Assembly (NCBI RefSeq): GCF_030269125.1
Contig: NZ_BSSM01000001.1
Location: forward strand, 496,001-560,000
Origin: Streptomyces hygroscopicus subsp. hygroscopicus
GTDB lineage: Bacteria; Actinomycetota; Actinomycetes; Streptomycetales; Streptomycetaceae
Direction of reading: 5' to 3'
DNA: 64,000 bases
The notes under the pieces were generated by a model that saw nothing but the letters and a program-made list of their open reading frames with translations, ran no database searches and had not been told where the DNA came from. The position numbers and the translations under genes are program-made. Below are positions 34,979 through 44,013 of this stretch, in pieces (position 1 is the first letter of the stretch; every line of letters begins with the position of its first letter).

Positions 34979-35979
34979 CGGGTGCCCCGCTCGGTGTACG
35001 CCGCGAGCGTGGCCGCCTGGTCCCTGGTGATGATCTGCGGTCCGGTCAGCACCGGCTTGCCACCGCCGAGGACGTCGCCGTTGTACCTGTAGGCCCACAG
35101 CAGGTCGACCGCCTCGTAGCCCTGGAGGTAGGGCTGCTGGTCCACCGCGAAGCCGAGGGTGCCGTTCCGCAGCGAGGCCGCGACCTGCGCGTTGAGGTCG
35201 AAGGTGTCCACCTCGGCCTTGCTGCCCGCGTCGTCCTTCGCCTTCACGGCGGTGTCGGCGTAGGGCGCGCCGAGGGTGACGACGCTGTCCACGGACTTGT
35301 CGGCCTGGAGCTTGGCCTCGATCGCGGACTGCACGTCGGGCATGTTGGTGCCGTTGACGTAGAGCTTCCGCAGGGTGCCGTGGAAGGTCTTGGCGACGCC
35401 GTCGCAGCGCTGCTCGTGGCCGACGTTGCCCTGCTCGTGCAGCACGCACAGGGCCTTCTTCCTGCCCCGCTTGTTCAGCTCGTCGCCGACGGCCTCGCCG
35501 GCGACGGTCTCGTCCTGGCCGATGTGGGTGAGCGCGCCGAAGGCCTTGGACTCCTCCGATCCGGAGTTCACCGTGATCACGGGGATGCCGGCCTTCTCGG
35601 CACGCCGGACGGCGGCCTTCATGGCGTCCGGCTTGGCCAGGGTGACGATGATGCCGTCGACCTTCTTGTCGACCGCCGCGTCCACCAGCTGCGCCTGCTG
35701 CTGGGCGTCGTCGTCGTGCGAGTACAGGAAGTTGATGTTGTCCTTGACGGCGGCCTGCTTGGCGCCGCTCTGCACGATGTCCCAGAAGGTGTCGCCGTCT
35801 CCCGAGTGCGTGATCATCGCGAAGGTCCAGCGGGGGGTGTTCACCCCGGCCCTGCCCTGGGCGACGGCGGCCTTGCGGGCGTCCTCTGCCCGCTTCCCGC
35901 CGGTGCTGCTGCACCCCGCGAGGCACACCGAGAGTGCCCCCGCGAGCGCCATGACTGCCCAGGTCCGAAACCGTGCCAC
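34975..35979 (-). CDS. Sugar ABC substrate-binding lipoprotein
   Basis: Exported solute-binding protein of 334 residues with a lipobox LAGC at about residues 20-23, so anchored to the outer face of the membrane. The periplasmic-binding-protein type 1 fold (RbsB-like) is indicated by [35 protein letters not shown] and [13 protein letters not shown] start at 35979. First gene of the transporter operon. Sugar unknown; ROK kinase and Gfo/Idh neighbours point to a hexose or inositol-like substrate. Confidence 0.92.
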   Translation of the reverse strand: MARFRTWAVMALAGALSVCLAGCSSTGGKRAEDARKAAVAQGRAGVNTPRWTFAMITHSGDGDTFWDIVQSGAKQAAVKDNINFLYSHDDDAQQQAQLVDAAVDKKVDGIIVTLAKPDAMKAAVRRAEKAGIPVITVNSGSEESKAFGALTHIGQDETVAGEAVGDELNKRGRKKALCVLHEQGNVGHEQRCDGVAKTFHGTLRKLYVNGTNMPDVQSAIEAKLQADKSVDSVVTLGAPYADTAVKAKDDAGSKAEVDTFDLNAQVAASLRNGTLGFAVDQQPYLQGYEAVDLLWAYRYNGDVLGGGKPVLTGPQIITRDQAATLAAYTERGTR

Positions 35980-36158
35980 GAGGCCAATGCCCTTCTCGCT
36001 GTCTCCAGCTGACTCTCAGCTGTCCTTGCTCCGACGTGCGTGAGGGGCGGGCGACCTCACCGCCGGTGTGTCCCGGTGGCGGCCTCACCAGCCCCAAACA
36101 CTTCAGTATCGGTCACCGGCGGCGGCGGAGGACGGCCGGGGCGGAGATCCCGGCCACC

Positions 36159-36170
36159 TTGTCCGGACAA
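36159..36170. promoter_or_regulatory. Palindromic operator upstream of transporter operon
   Basis: Perfect 12-bp palindrome TTGTCCGGACAA, 180 bp upstream of the lipoprotein start. It matches TTGTCCTGACAT at 37031-37042 between the GntR gene and the dehydrogenase gene, so it is a candidate GntR operator. Confidence 0.5.
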
Positions 36171-36215
36171 TGGGACGTTCCCGACGGTGGCCTGCGGCGG
36201 CGCGCGGAACCGCCG

Positions 36216-36980
36216 TCAGGGCCGGACGAGCAGCTGGAACTCGAAGGAGTAGCGGCTCGGCCGGTAGGCGTGGTCGCCGTGCTCGACCGCGCGGCCCGTG
36301 TCGTCGTAGGTGGTGCGCCGCATGGTGAGCAGCGGGGCGCCGTCGGCCTCGCCGAGCCGCTCCGCCTCGGTGGCGGTGGCCCCGCGGGCGCCGATCGACT
36401 GGCGGGCGCTGTGCAGGGTGATCCCGGCACCGCGCATCAGCCGGTAGAGGCCGGTCGCCTCCAGTCGGGCGGTGTCCAGGTCGAACAGGCCGGGCGGCAG
36501 GTGGTTGATCAGGTAGGCCATCGGTTCGCCGTGCGCGAGCCGGAGCCGTTCGACGCGGTGGACGTCACCGCCCTCGGCGACCCCCAGCGCGACGGCGATC
36601 TCCGCGGAGGCCGGGACGACCGTGTTGACCAGGACCTTGGTCGCGGGGCGCCGGCCCGCCGCCTCCAGGTCGTCGTAGAGGCTGCTCAGCTCCAGCGGGC
36701 GCTTGACCCGGCTGTGCACGACCTGGGTGCCGACGCCCCTGCGGCGCACCAGGAGGCCCTTGTCGACCAGGGACTGGATGGCCTGGCGGACGGTGGGACG
36801 GGACAGGCCGAGCCGGGCCGCCAGGTCGATCTCGTTGCCCAGCAGGCTCCCGGGGGTGAGGCTCCCGCGCTCGATCGCTGCCTCCAGCTGCTGGGCCAGC
36901 TGGAAGTACAACGGCACCGGCGAACTGCGGTCCACGCGGAGTTCGAGCGCGACGGTCGGGTCCACGACTGGTTTCGGCAC
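36216..36980 (-). CDS. GntR-family regulator (HutC/UTRA type)
   Basis: Regulator of 254 residues: GntR winged helix (VPLYFQLAQQLEAAIERG, LAARLGLSRPTVRQAIQSLV, GLLVRRRGVGTQVV; about 18-88) and a C-terminal UTRA effector domain (about 95-250). The GTG at 36980 is preferred because homologous proteins begin near here; the frame reaches 37136 but runs into the divergent promoter. Located next to the transporter operon and divergent from the dehydrogenase gene; it most likely represses both in the absence of the sugar. Confidence 0.9.
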   Translation of the reverse strand: MPKPVVDPTVALELRVDRSSPVPLYFQLAQQLEAAIERGSLTPGSLLGNEIDLAARLGLSRPTVRQAIQSLVDKGLLVRRRGVGTQVVHSRVKRPLELSSLYDDLEAAGRRPATKVLVNTVVPASAEIAVALGVAEGGDVHRVERLRLAHGEPMAYLINHLPPGLFDLDTARLEATGLYRLMRGAGITLHSARQSIGARGATATEAERLGEADGAPLLTMRRTTYDDTGRAVEHGDHAYRPSRYSFEFQLLVRP

Positions 36981-37030
36981 GGGCTTGAGCGTAGCCGTGT
37001 GAGGGGTTGACGGGAAGTCGTGAAGTCCGG

Positions 37031-37042
37031 TTGTCCTGACAT
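37031..37042. promoter_or_regulatory. Operator candidate in the gntR/dehydrogenase intergenic region
   Basis: TTGTCCTGACAT, 10 of 12 positions identical to the palindrome at 36159-36170. Lies about 50 bp upstream of both divergent starts. Confidence 0.45.
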
Positions 37043-37083
37043 GTGAATTGACAGGGGCGGGGACGCGCCGCCACTTTGTCTCC

Positions 37084-38106
37084 ATGCGCATCGGGGTCAT
37101 CGGTACGGGCCGCATCGGCACCGTCCATGCGAACACGCTCAGCCGTCACCGCGAGGTCGGATCGCTGATCCTGACGGACGCCGATCCCGCGCGGGCACAG
37201 CGGCTCGCGCACCGGCTCGGCGAGACGGCGGCGCCCGGGGTGGACGAGATCTTCCGGTGGGGCGTGGACGCGGTGGTGATCACCACGGCGACCCCCGCCC
37301 ACGCCGAGCTGATCGGCCGGGCGGCCCGCTCGGGCCTGCCGGTCTTCTGCGAGAAGCCGATCGCCCTGGACCTGCCGGGCACGCTCCAGGCGCTCGGCGA
37401 GGTGGCGGCCGCCCGGACGGTGCTCCAGATGGGTTTCCAGCGCCGGTTCGACGCGGGGTACGCGGGGGCCCGCGAGGCCGTGCGCGCCGGACGGCTCGGC
37501 CGGCTGCACACCGTGCGCGCCCTGACCTGCGACCAGTCCCCTCCCCCGGCCGACTGGCTGCCGCTGTCCGGGGGCCTGTTCCGGGACACGCTCATCCATG
37601 ACTTCGACATCCTGCGCTGGGTGACCGGCCATGAGGTGCGCGACGTCTACGCCGCCGGTTCGGACGCGGGCCCCGCGATGTTCCGCGAGGCCGGCGACGT
37701 GGGCACGGGCGCGGCGCTGCTCACGCTGGACGACGGCACCCTCGCCACCGCGTCCGCGACCCGGGTGAACGGCGCCGGTTACGACGTCCGCATGGAACTG
37801 GCCGGGGAGCGCGACACGGTCGTCGTCGGGCTGGACGACCGTACGCCGCTCGCCTCCACCGAACCGACCGGACCGCCGCCCGCGGACAAGCCGTGGACCG
37901 GCTTCCTGGAACGCTTCGCCCCCGCCTACGAGGCCGAGCTGTGCGCCTTCGTGGAGGTGCTGCTGGGCCGGCGCGCCAACCCCTGCGACGGTCACGAGGC
38001 CCTCCAGGCCCTGCGGATCGCGGAGGCGTGCGAGGTCTCGCGACGGGAGCGGCGGGCGGTGGCCATGGCGGAGATCCCGGCGGCGGCCCTGCCGGGGATC
38101 GACTGA
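37084..38106 (+). CDS. Gfo/Idh/MocA-family oxidoreductase
   Basis: NAD(P)-dependent dehydrogenase of 340 residues related to inositol 2-dehydrogenases. Rossmann motif VIGTGRIGTVHA at the N-terminus, the conserved catalytic-lysine motif CEKPIAL, and the H-D pair in DTLIHDFDILRW. ATG at 37084; no strong ribosome-binding site is visible. Probably oxidises the sugar or cyclitol imported by the neighbouring transporter. Divergent from gntR with a shared operator candidate. Confidence 0.91.
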   Translation: MRIGVIGTGRIGTVHANTLSRHREVGSLILTDADPARAQRLAHRLGETAAPGVDEIFRWGVDAVVITTATPAHAELIGRAARSGLPVFCEKPIALDLPGTLQALGEVAAARTVLQMGFQRRFDAGYAGAREAVRAGRLGRLHTVRALTCDQSPPPADWLPLSGGLFRDTLIHDFDILRWVTGHEVRDVYAAGSDAGPAMFREAGDVGTGAALLTLDDGTLATASATRVNGAGYDVRMELAGERDTVVVGLDDRTPLASTEPTGPPPADKPWTGFLERFAPAYEAELCAFVEVLLGRRANPCDGHEALQALRIAEACEVSRRERRAVAMAEIPAAALPGID

Positions 38107-38187
38107 GAGCGGGTCGTACGGCGGTCACGCGCGAGCCGGCGCGGCGCCCGCCGCCGGCCTTGGCCGCACGACCGCCCAACGCCCTGT

Positions 38188-39393
38188 CTACCAGCGGACC
38201 GGCAGCTCCCGCAGTCCGCGCATGAGCATGCCCGGCAGCCAGTCGTCGTGCGGTCCGTCCAGGGTGAGGCCGGGGGCGCGCTCCAGCAGGGCGGAGATGG
38301 CCGTCCGGCCCTCCAGGCGGGCCAGGGGCGCGCCCAGGCAGTAGTGGAGGCCGTGGCCGAAGGCGAGGTGGCCGCGGGTGTCACGGCGGATGTCGAAGCG
38401 GTCGGGGACGGGGAAGCGGGCGCCGTCGCGCTGGGCGGCGGTGAGGCCGATCATCACGTGCTCGCCCTTCTCGATGCGGACTCCCCCGATCTCCAGCGGC
38501 TCGGCCGCGTACCGGAAAGTGGCGTTCTCCACCGGGCCCTCCCAGCGCAGGGTCTCCTCCACCACGCCGTCGATCAGGCTCATGTCGGCACGCAGGGCGG
38601 CGAGTTGGTCGGGGTGGGTGAGCAGGGCGAGGACGCCGTTGCCGATGAGGTTGACCGTGGTCTCGTGGCCGGCGATGAGCAGCAGGAAGGCCATGCCGCG
38701 CAGTTCCTCGGGCGAGAGGCGGTCGCCGTCCTCGGCGGTGGTGCGGACCAGGTCGCCGAGGAGGTCGCCGGTGGCCCCGGAGCGGCGCTTGTCCTCGATC
38801 AGTTCGGTGAGGTATCCGCCGAGGCGGGCGGTGGCCTCGCGCTCGGATTCCGGGTCGGTCGGGGCGACCACCTGGGTGGAGATCTCGCGGAACTCGGTGC
38901 GGTCCATCTCGGGGACGCCGAGCAGTTCGCAGATGACGGTGAGGGGCAGCGGGTAGGCGAGGGAGGAGATGAGGTCGGCGCGGCCCGCGTGGCCGGGCGA
39001 CAGCATCTCGTCCAGCAGTCCGTCGGTGATCCGCCGGACGCGCGGGCGCAGTCGCTCGACCCGGCGCATGGTGAAGGCGCGGGTGACCAGGCTGCGCAGC
39101 CGGGTGTGCTGGGGCGGGTCGGTGACCAGCAGGTACCGGCCGACGAGCGCCTGGTCGACGAAGGTCACGCCGATCTTGGCGCCGTCCTTGGCGAGCCGTG
39201 GGTCGGCGAGGGCGGCACGCGCCTCCTCGTATCCCACGACGAGCCAGGTCTCGTAGTCCTCGTCCGCCTCGGGCAGCCGGATCCGGTGCACCGGCCCCCG
39301 CGCGCGAAGCTCGGCGTACACGGGATGCGGGTCGCGGCGGAACGCGTCCCCGAACTCCCCCAGATCCACGACCTGTCGCTGTCGCCTGTCCAT
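38188..39393 (-). CDS. Cytochrome P450 (CYP107-like)
   Basis: P450 of 401 residues with intact motifs: I-helix LIAGHETTVNL, K-helix E-x-x-R in VEETLRWEGP, heme loop FGHGLHYCLGAPLAR. It resembles CYP107-type biosynthetic hydroxylases, but the stand-alone position gives no substrate. No ferredoxin gene adjacent. Confidence 0.93.
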   Translation of the reverse strand: MDRRQRQVVDLGEFGDAFRRDPHPVYAELRARGPVHRIRLPEADEDYETWLVVGYEEARAALADPRLAKDGAKIGVTFVDQALVGRYLLVTDPPQHTRLRSLVTRAFTMRRVERLRPRVRRITDGLLDEMLSPGHAGRADLISSLAYPLPLTVICELLGVPEMDRTEFREISTQVVAPTDPESEREATARLGGYLTELIEDKRRSGATGDLLGDLVRTTAEDGDRLSPEELRGMAFLLLIAGHETTVNLIGNGVLALLTHPDQLAALRADMSLIDGVVEETLRWEGPVENATFRYAAEPLEIGGVRIEKGEHVMIGLTAAQRDGARFPVPDRFDIRRDTRGHLAFGHGLHYCLGAPLARLEGRTAISALLERAPGLTLDGPHDDWLPGMLMRGLRELPVRW

Positions 39394-39545
39394 GGCTCCC
39401 CTTCCGGACTCCCCCCGAGGCCGACCGGGCGTGTCCCGGCACCTGGAGAACGCGCGCGACGCCCGTTTGGTGCCCGCCGGGCGGCGATCGCGCGCGGGAC
39501 TCGGCCGGCGGAGCGCGGAGCCGACGCCGGGAGCGCCGGACGTGA

Positions 39546-39589
39546 CTCGCCCCGCGGCCGGCGGGTGGGGTAGGGGGCCGCGGGGCGAG
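39546..39589 (-). terminator. Terminator after RNase gene
   Basis: Perfect 14-bp inverted repeat (39546-39559 with 39576-39589), 16-nt loop, 11 bp downstream of the ribonuclease stop. Confidence 0.75.
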
Positions 39590-39599
39590 GCTCGGTGGG

Positions 39600-40004
39600 T
39601 CAGCAGTCGAAGTCGATCAGGTCGAACGTCGCGTAGTGGTCGGAGGTGTAGTAGTCCTCCTGAGCCCGCTCGCCGGTGACGATGCGGCGGGCGCCGCGGG
39701 TGGGGGAGCCGGGGGTCACCACGGTGTACTCGTGGTAGTAGCCGGAGGACTGGCTGGGCAGGACGCCCTCACGGTTGGAGAAGACCGTGCCGTCCTGCGA
39801 GTAGGGGTAGGGGCCGCCCTGGGCGATGAGGTCGAGGGTGTCGTCGGCCTGCGGCGGCAGGTCGCTGTGGCAGATGCTGCCGACGGACGCGGCGGAGACG
39901 GTGGACGCGTCCGCCGTGGTGGCGGAGACGGTGCCGCCGACGAGGAGGGCGGACAGGACTGCTGCTGCGGCGCCGATCCGAGCGGCGCGTGGGGGGATTC
40001 GCAT
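39600..40004 (-). CDS. Secreted guanyl-specific ribonuclease, RNase Sa family
   Basis: Exported microbial ribonuclease of 134 residues. An N-terminal signal peptide (about 1-33) precedes a ~95-residue enzyme that matches RNase Sa almost throughout: ADDTLDLIAQGGPYPYSQDG, GYYHEYTVVTPG, RRIVTGE, EDYYTSDHYATF. Catalytic residues are Glu92, Arg106/107 and His123, and Cys45 and Cys134 would form the single disulfide. Cleaves RNA after guanosine outside the cell. No barstar-like inhibitor gene is adjacent. Confidence 0.94.
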   Translation of the reverse strand: MRIPPRAARIGAAAAVLSALLVGGTVSATTADASTVSAASVGSICHSDLPPQADDTLDLIAQGGPYPYSQDGTVFSNREGVLPSQSSGYYHEYTVVTPGSPTRGARRIVTGERAQEDYYTSDHYATFDLIDFDC

Positions 40005-40145
40005 GACGCCATGATGACGCGCGTAGACAAGAACATGTCAACGACAGCGCCCCAGAATTCCCCCTCAAGTAACCCTGTTTTTCAACGAGTTCACCTTCCT
40101 CCTCGGAACACCCACAGGAGGGTCACACGGCGGTCACCGCGGGGT

Positions 40146-40162
40146 CGCGGGGCGCCCCCGCG
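40146..40162 (-). terminator. Hairpin after AIM24 gene
   Basis: CGCGGGG-CGC-CCCCGCG stem-loop immediately downstream of the stop at 40167. Modest length and no T run. Confidence 0.4.
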
Positions 40163-40166
40163 GGGG

Positions 40167-40979
40167 TCAGCCGGCGTGGGTGGAGAACAGACCGCCCGTC
40201 GGGCCCTGCTTGTCGCCGCCCTGGGCCTTCCTCAGGGCGTTGGCCAGGCTCTCGATGGTCAGGGACTGGAGGATGACCCGGCCGCTGCCCTCCAGGGTGG
40301 CCAGCGACAGGCCCTCGCCGCCGAAGACGGCGTTCATGATGCCCTGCCGGTTCAGGCCGCCCACGCGCTGGACGCCGTACCGGATGCCCTCCTCGAAGGC
40401 GACGACGCAGCCGGTGTCCACCTCGATCCGGCCGCCGAAGTCGGCCGGATCGAGGTCGATGAAGTTGCCCGCGCCCGCGATGATCACGGTGCCGTGCCCG
40501 GTGAACTTCTCCAGGACGAAACCCTCGCCGCCGCTCATCCCGGTGCGGCCGCCCGCGAAGGCGATGCCGAACTCCACCGAGGACTCCGCCGCCACGAAGG
40601 CGTCCTTCTCGGCGAACCAGGCGCGGTGGCCGTCGAGTTCCAGCGCACGCATCTCGCCGGGGAGCACGCCCGCGAAGCCGACCGTGCCCTGGCCGCCCTG
40701 GGCGGTGAAGTACTGGAAGGCCAGCGACTCCCCGGCGAGCATCCGCTGGCCCACCTGCATGGCGGTGCCCATGGCCTGGCGCAGCAGGCCGCCCATGCCC
40801 CCGCTCCCGCCGCCCTGCTGCCCGCCGCCCCCGGACGGGCCGGACAGCCGCGTCTCCATGGTGACGTTGGTGGTCTTGAACAGGAACTTCCCGGCCTCGC
40901 AGTACACGGTCTGGCCCGGGTTCAGGTTGACGACCGCCATCTGCATGGCGTTGCCGACGATCTCTTGCTGAAGGGTCAC
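40167..40979 (-). CDS. AIM24/TIGR00266-family protein
   Basis: Protein of 270 residues of the AIM24 beta-helix-like family. Recognised by PGQTVYCEAGKFLFKTTNVTMETRLSG, GESLAFQYFTAQGGQGTVGFA, GFVLEKFTGHGTVIIAGAG and GLSLATLEGSGRVILQS. A glycine-rich linker (about 50-65) interrupts the fold. Function is unknown in bacteria; a role in membrane or redox homeostasis has been proposed for the mitochondrial member. GTG start at 40979 gives the usual N-terminus, although no clear ribosome-binding site is visible. Confidence 0.85.
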   Translation of the reverse strand: MTLQQEIVGNAMQMAVVNLNPGQTVYCEAGKFLFKTTNVTMETRLSGPSGGGGQQGGGSGGMGGLLRQAMGTAMQVGQRMLAGESLAFQYFTAQGGQGTVGFAGVLPGEMRALELDGHRAWFAEKDAFVAAESSVEFGIAFAGGRTGMSGGEGFVLEKFTGHGTVIIAGAGNFIDLDPADFGGRIEVDTGCVVAFEEGIRYGVQRVGGLNRQGIMNAVFGGEGLSLATLEGSGRVILQSLTIESLANALRKAQGGDKQGPTGGLFSTHAG

Positions 40980-41073
40980 GTACCGGAGAACGCGGGAGGC
41001 GGGGCGAAGAGTTCCGGCCGCGACCGGAACCGACCCCCGTTCGCCGTCGGCGGACAGCCGGCCGTGGCGCGGG

Positions 41074-42402
41074 TCACCCTCCGGTGATCGCCACCGGAGC
41101 CCCGGCCGGGGCCGGCCGCGCTGCCGGGGGCAAGGTGCCGTCGACCGGGTCGTGGTGGATGCGGTCGGGCGGCAGGGCCAGCGCGGTCAGGCCGTACACC
41201 GTGGCGGTGACCATCATGGGCGGCCCGCTGACGTAGGCGGTGTGTCCGGACCAGTCGGCGGCCCGGCACACCGCGTCGGCCACCGAGGCGTCGTCCGCGG
41301 CGCCGGGGCCCTCGCCGATCACCGGCACGACGCGCAGCCAGGAGCAGTTCTTCTCCAGGCGGGAGAGGGCGGCGGTGTCGTACAGCTCGTCCAGGGTGCG
41401 GGCGCCGATGAACAGATGGGTGCTGCGGCGCAGGGGACGCCGGGACAGTTCCTCGATCAGGGCGCGGGCGGTGGCCCAGCCGGTGCCGCCGGCCACGATC
41501 AGCACGTCGCGGGAGGGGTCGCCGTCCAGGGTCATGGAGCCCTGGGCCGGTCCGAGGCGGAGCGGGTCGCCGACGCGGGTCCGGGTGACCAGCGCGTCGC
41601 TGACTCCGCCGGGACCGGTGCGGCGGACGTGGAACTCCAGTTCGCCGTCCGGGCGGGGCGCGCAGGCGATCGAGTACGGCCGCCAGGTCAGCGGCAGCAG
41701 CGGGGACTGGAGGCGGGTGTACTGCCCGGCCGCATAAGGAAACGGTTCTGCGGTGCGGACGCGGAGCACCGCGAGGTCGGGTCCGCGCAGTTCGTGGGCG
41801 GTCACCGTGCCGTTCCAGTACGGCGGTTCGGCCAGCGCGTCGGCGGCGCCGTCCACCATGGCCCCGACCGCGAACCGGAGCATGCGCAGCCACGCCTGCT
41901 CCATCTCCTCGGTCCACCGGGCACCCGCGCTGCGCCGCAGCGCCTCGGCGAGAGCGTGCTCGAAGACCTCGAAGTGCACGGGCTGGACGCCGAGCTTGCG
42001 GTGGTCGCGGCCGAGCCGGGCGCAGAAGTCGGCCACCTCCTGCGGCCGGTCGAGGTGTTCGATCAGGTACCAGAAGGCCCGCTCCAGATGGACCCGCTGG
42101 AACTCCATGGAGTCGGGGAAGAGCGAGCGCAGGTAGGGGTGGCGCTCGAACATGGCGTCGTAGAGGTGCTCGATGAGCCCGGCGAAGGGCGTGACCAGCG
42201 GCAGATGGCGGGTGATGACCAGCTGGTCGGCGGCGCCGTCGTACGGCTGCTCACGGCCCCTCCGCGCGTCGGCCCACGGGCCTCCCGTGCCCGTCTCCGG
42301 ACGGCCGGAGGGGGACAGGAGCTGCTGGCGCAGCCGCATCGCGTCCCGCCGGGCGAGGAGCGCGTGGTAATCGTCGTGGCCGTCGTTTCGGGTGGTGTTC
42401 AC
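41074..42402 (-). CDS. Flavohemoglobin-like globin/reductase fusion
   Basis: Protein of 442 residues. An N-terminal extension (about 1-50) is followed by a globin domain (about 60-195) with B10-type Tyr in HLYDAMF and proximal His in LGRDHRKLGV. Then come an FAD domain (RPYSIA) and an NAD domain (VAGGTGWATA, SGPPMMV). This architecture performs NO dioxygenation (NO to nitrate) with NAD(P)H. GTG start at 42402 follows GGGAGAGAG. Located between the AIM24 gene and the allantoin block; no NsrR-type site recognised. Confidence 0.88.
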   Translation of the reverse strand: MNTTRNDGHDDYHALLARRDAMRLRQQLLSPSGRPETGTGGPWADARRGREQPYDGAADQLVITRHLPLVTPFAGLIEHLYDAMFERHPYLRSLFPDSMEFQRVHLERAFWYLIEHLDRPQEVADFCARLGRDHRKLGVQPVHFEVFEHALAEALRRSAGARWTEEMEQAWLRMLRFAVGAMVDGAADALAEPPYWNGTVTAHELRGPDLAVLRVRTAEPFPYAAGQYTRLQSPLLPLTWRPYSIACAPRPDGELEFHVRRTGPGGVSDALVTRTRVGDPLRLGPAQGSMTLDGDPSRDVLIVAGGTGWATARALIEELSRRPLRRSTHLFIGARTLDELYDTAALSRLEKNCSWLRVVPVIGEGPGAADDASVADAVCRAADWSGHTAYVSGPPMMVTATVYGLTALALPPDRIHHDPVDGTLPPAARPAPAGAPVAITGG

Positions 42403-42827
42403 CGGCTCGCTCTCTCCCTGCGGTACGTCGCGCGCCGCCTTCCCGTGCCCGGCCCCGTACCCGGCGGTCGTCGGCGCGCTCTTTCGGCGCGGTCTTCGCG
42501 TGCGCCGCGCGGTGCGCCGTGGTCACGGTCGCCTCGCACCACACCGGCGCCGTGGGCGGGTTCACCGCCGGCAGAAGACGGTGGCGGTGGACCCGTGCCC
42601 CACGGCGCCGGAGATCCGGCCGGAAGACGAGCCAGTATTGCACCGCGGTCCCGGTGCCGTCCGGCCCTGCCCGAGGGGGCCGTTCGGCCCTGCCCACCCC
42701 CCGCCACCTGCTGATTCACTGTGTCCGCGGCACGCACCGCGGACAGCACGAGGGGCGGGCGCCCGCCTCCCCGCGGTGCCCGCCCCTCGATCCGGACGAC
42801 GGAGGCCGGCTGTCGCCCGACGGCACG
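42403..42827. other. Intergenic region with two hairpins
   Basis: 425 bp between the allantoicase stop and the flavohemoglobin start. Two strong inverted repeats lie near its right end; the remainder presumably contains the leftward flavohemoglobin promoter. No gene recognised; overlapping frames have antisense character. Confidence 0.5.
42722..42788 (-). terminator. Tandem hairpins downstream of allantoicase
   Basis: TGTCCGCGG-N6-CCGCGGACA (42722-42745) and an 11-bp stem GAGGGGCGGGC/GCCCGCCCCTC (42750-42760 with 42778-42788). The second is 39 bp beyond the allantoicase stop and likely ends the leftward allantoin operon. Confidence 0.7.
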
Positions 42828-43943
42828 TCAGCCGCCCGGTTCCGTGTGGCGCGCCGCCAGTCGGGCCGCTCCCGACTCGGTCGGGGAGCCGTGCAGCCGC
42901 AGCCGGGAGATGCCGCCGTCGGGGAAGATGTCGATCCGCGCGTGGGTGCCGACGGCCGGCTCCGGCAGGACGAACCGATGGTTGGTGTCGGGCTGGAGGC
43001 GGGTGCGGGGCAGGATCTCCCGCCAGTCGCCGTCCTCGCCGTCGCGCACGGAGACCGAGGCCCAGCCGGCGCTGTTCCCCTTGAGACAGGCCGTGTCGAT
43101 CTCGACGGCGCGGATCCACGACTGCGCGACGAGCCGGTAGCGGATCCAGTCGTGGCCCTGGTCGCGGCGCCGCCGGGTCTCCCAGCCGTCGTCCATCGTG
43201 CGGGAACGGCCGGGCTGGATGGTGTTGGTGGCCGGGGAGTAGAAGAGGTCGGAGGCGTCCTCGACGCTGCCGCCGTTCTCCAGGGCGACGACGTCGAAGG
43301 TGCCGAGCGCCGTCAACCACGCGGGGTCCGGGGCGACTTCGCCGTACACGCGCAGGCGGGCGATGCCGCCGTCGGGGTGCTGGTTGACGCGCAGGTGGGT
43401 GAAGCGCCGCTCCAGGGAGACCGGGAACCCGTTGGCCGCGTGACCGCCGACAGGGGTGCGCGGGACCAGGGTCGTCCACTTCACGTCGTCGCCGAGCAGT
43501 TCCTCGGGCGAGGGCGAGCCGGGGACCGAGGCCGCCTCGACGGAGACGGCCTGCGGGTGGTTGCCGCGGAAGTGGGCGGTGTCCACGACGACGCCGCGGA
43601 CGACGCCGGGGACGCCGAGGCGGATCAGGGCCCAGTCGTGGTCCTCGGCGGTGGGCCAGGGGTGCTCGGCGCGGTCGCCGCGCCGGCGGCGGGTCTCCCA
43701 GCCGTCCATGATCTTGCCCTTGTGCCCGAAGTGCCCGGGGTCGAACTCGGCGCGCTCGGGTACCAGCAGGTTCTCGCGCTGGGCGAAGAACTCGTCGTTG
43801 GCGGCGACGACACCGGCGCCGAGGCGGCGGTCGGCGAGGTTCGCGTACCGGGTGAAGGGGAAGTCGGCTGTGCGGTAGTCCGCGTACGGGTCGCCGCCCT
43901 GGTACGGGTTCGCGTCGCCGGTGAAAGCTGGTGTCGCCGTCAC
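42828..43943 (-). CDS. alc: Allantoicase
   Basis: Protein of 371 residues with the two repeated allantoicase beta-sandwich domains, each carrying a DGWETRRRR-type stretch (IMDGWETRRRRG and MDDGWETRRRRDQ) and an H-x-DW motif. HPDGGIARLRVYG and FPDGGISRLRLHG form the second repeated element. Hydrolyses allantoate to ureidoglycolate and urea in purine catabolism. GTG start at 43943; 70 bp after allantoinase, same operon. Ureidoglycolate breakdown gives glyoxylate, which the nearby malate synthase can use. Confidence 0.94.
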   Translation of the reverse strand: MTATPAFTGDANPYQGGDPYADYRTADFPFTRYANLADRRLGAGVVAANDEFFAQRENLLVPERAEFDPGHFGHKGKIMDGWETRRRRGDRAEHPWPTAEDHDWALIRLGVPGVVRGVVVDTAHFRGNHPQAVSVEAASVPGSPSPEELLGDDVKWTTLVPRTPVGGHAANGFPVSLERRFTHLRVNQHPDGGIARLRVYGEVAPDPAWLTALGTFDVVALENGGSVEDASDLFYSPATNTIQPGRSRTMDDGWETRRRRDQGHDWIRYRLVAQSWIRAVEIDTACLKGNSAGWASVSVRDGEDGDWREILPRTRLQPDTNHRFVLPEPAVGTHARIDIFPDGGISRLRLHGSPTESGAARLAARHTEPGG

Positions 43944-44013
43944 GGTGATCAGTGGTTCCTTTCGGGAGTCGGCCGGGTGGGTCTCTCCGCAGTGGCTCGC
44001 GGGCGGGGGCGGC

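Noticed and set aside
33102..36097. Long minus-strand frames running from the ABC genes into neighbours
   Set aside because: They are extensions in shifted frames; each gene has its own start defined by ATGA or GTGA overlaps with the preceding stop.
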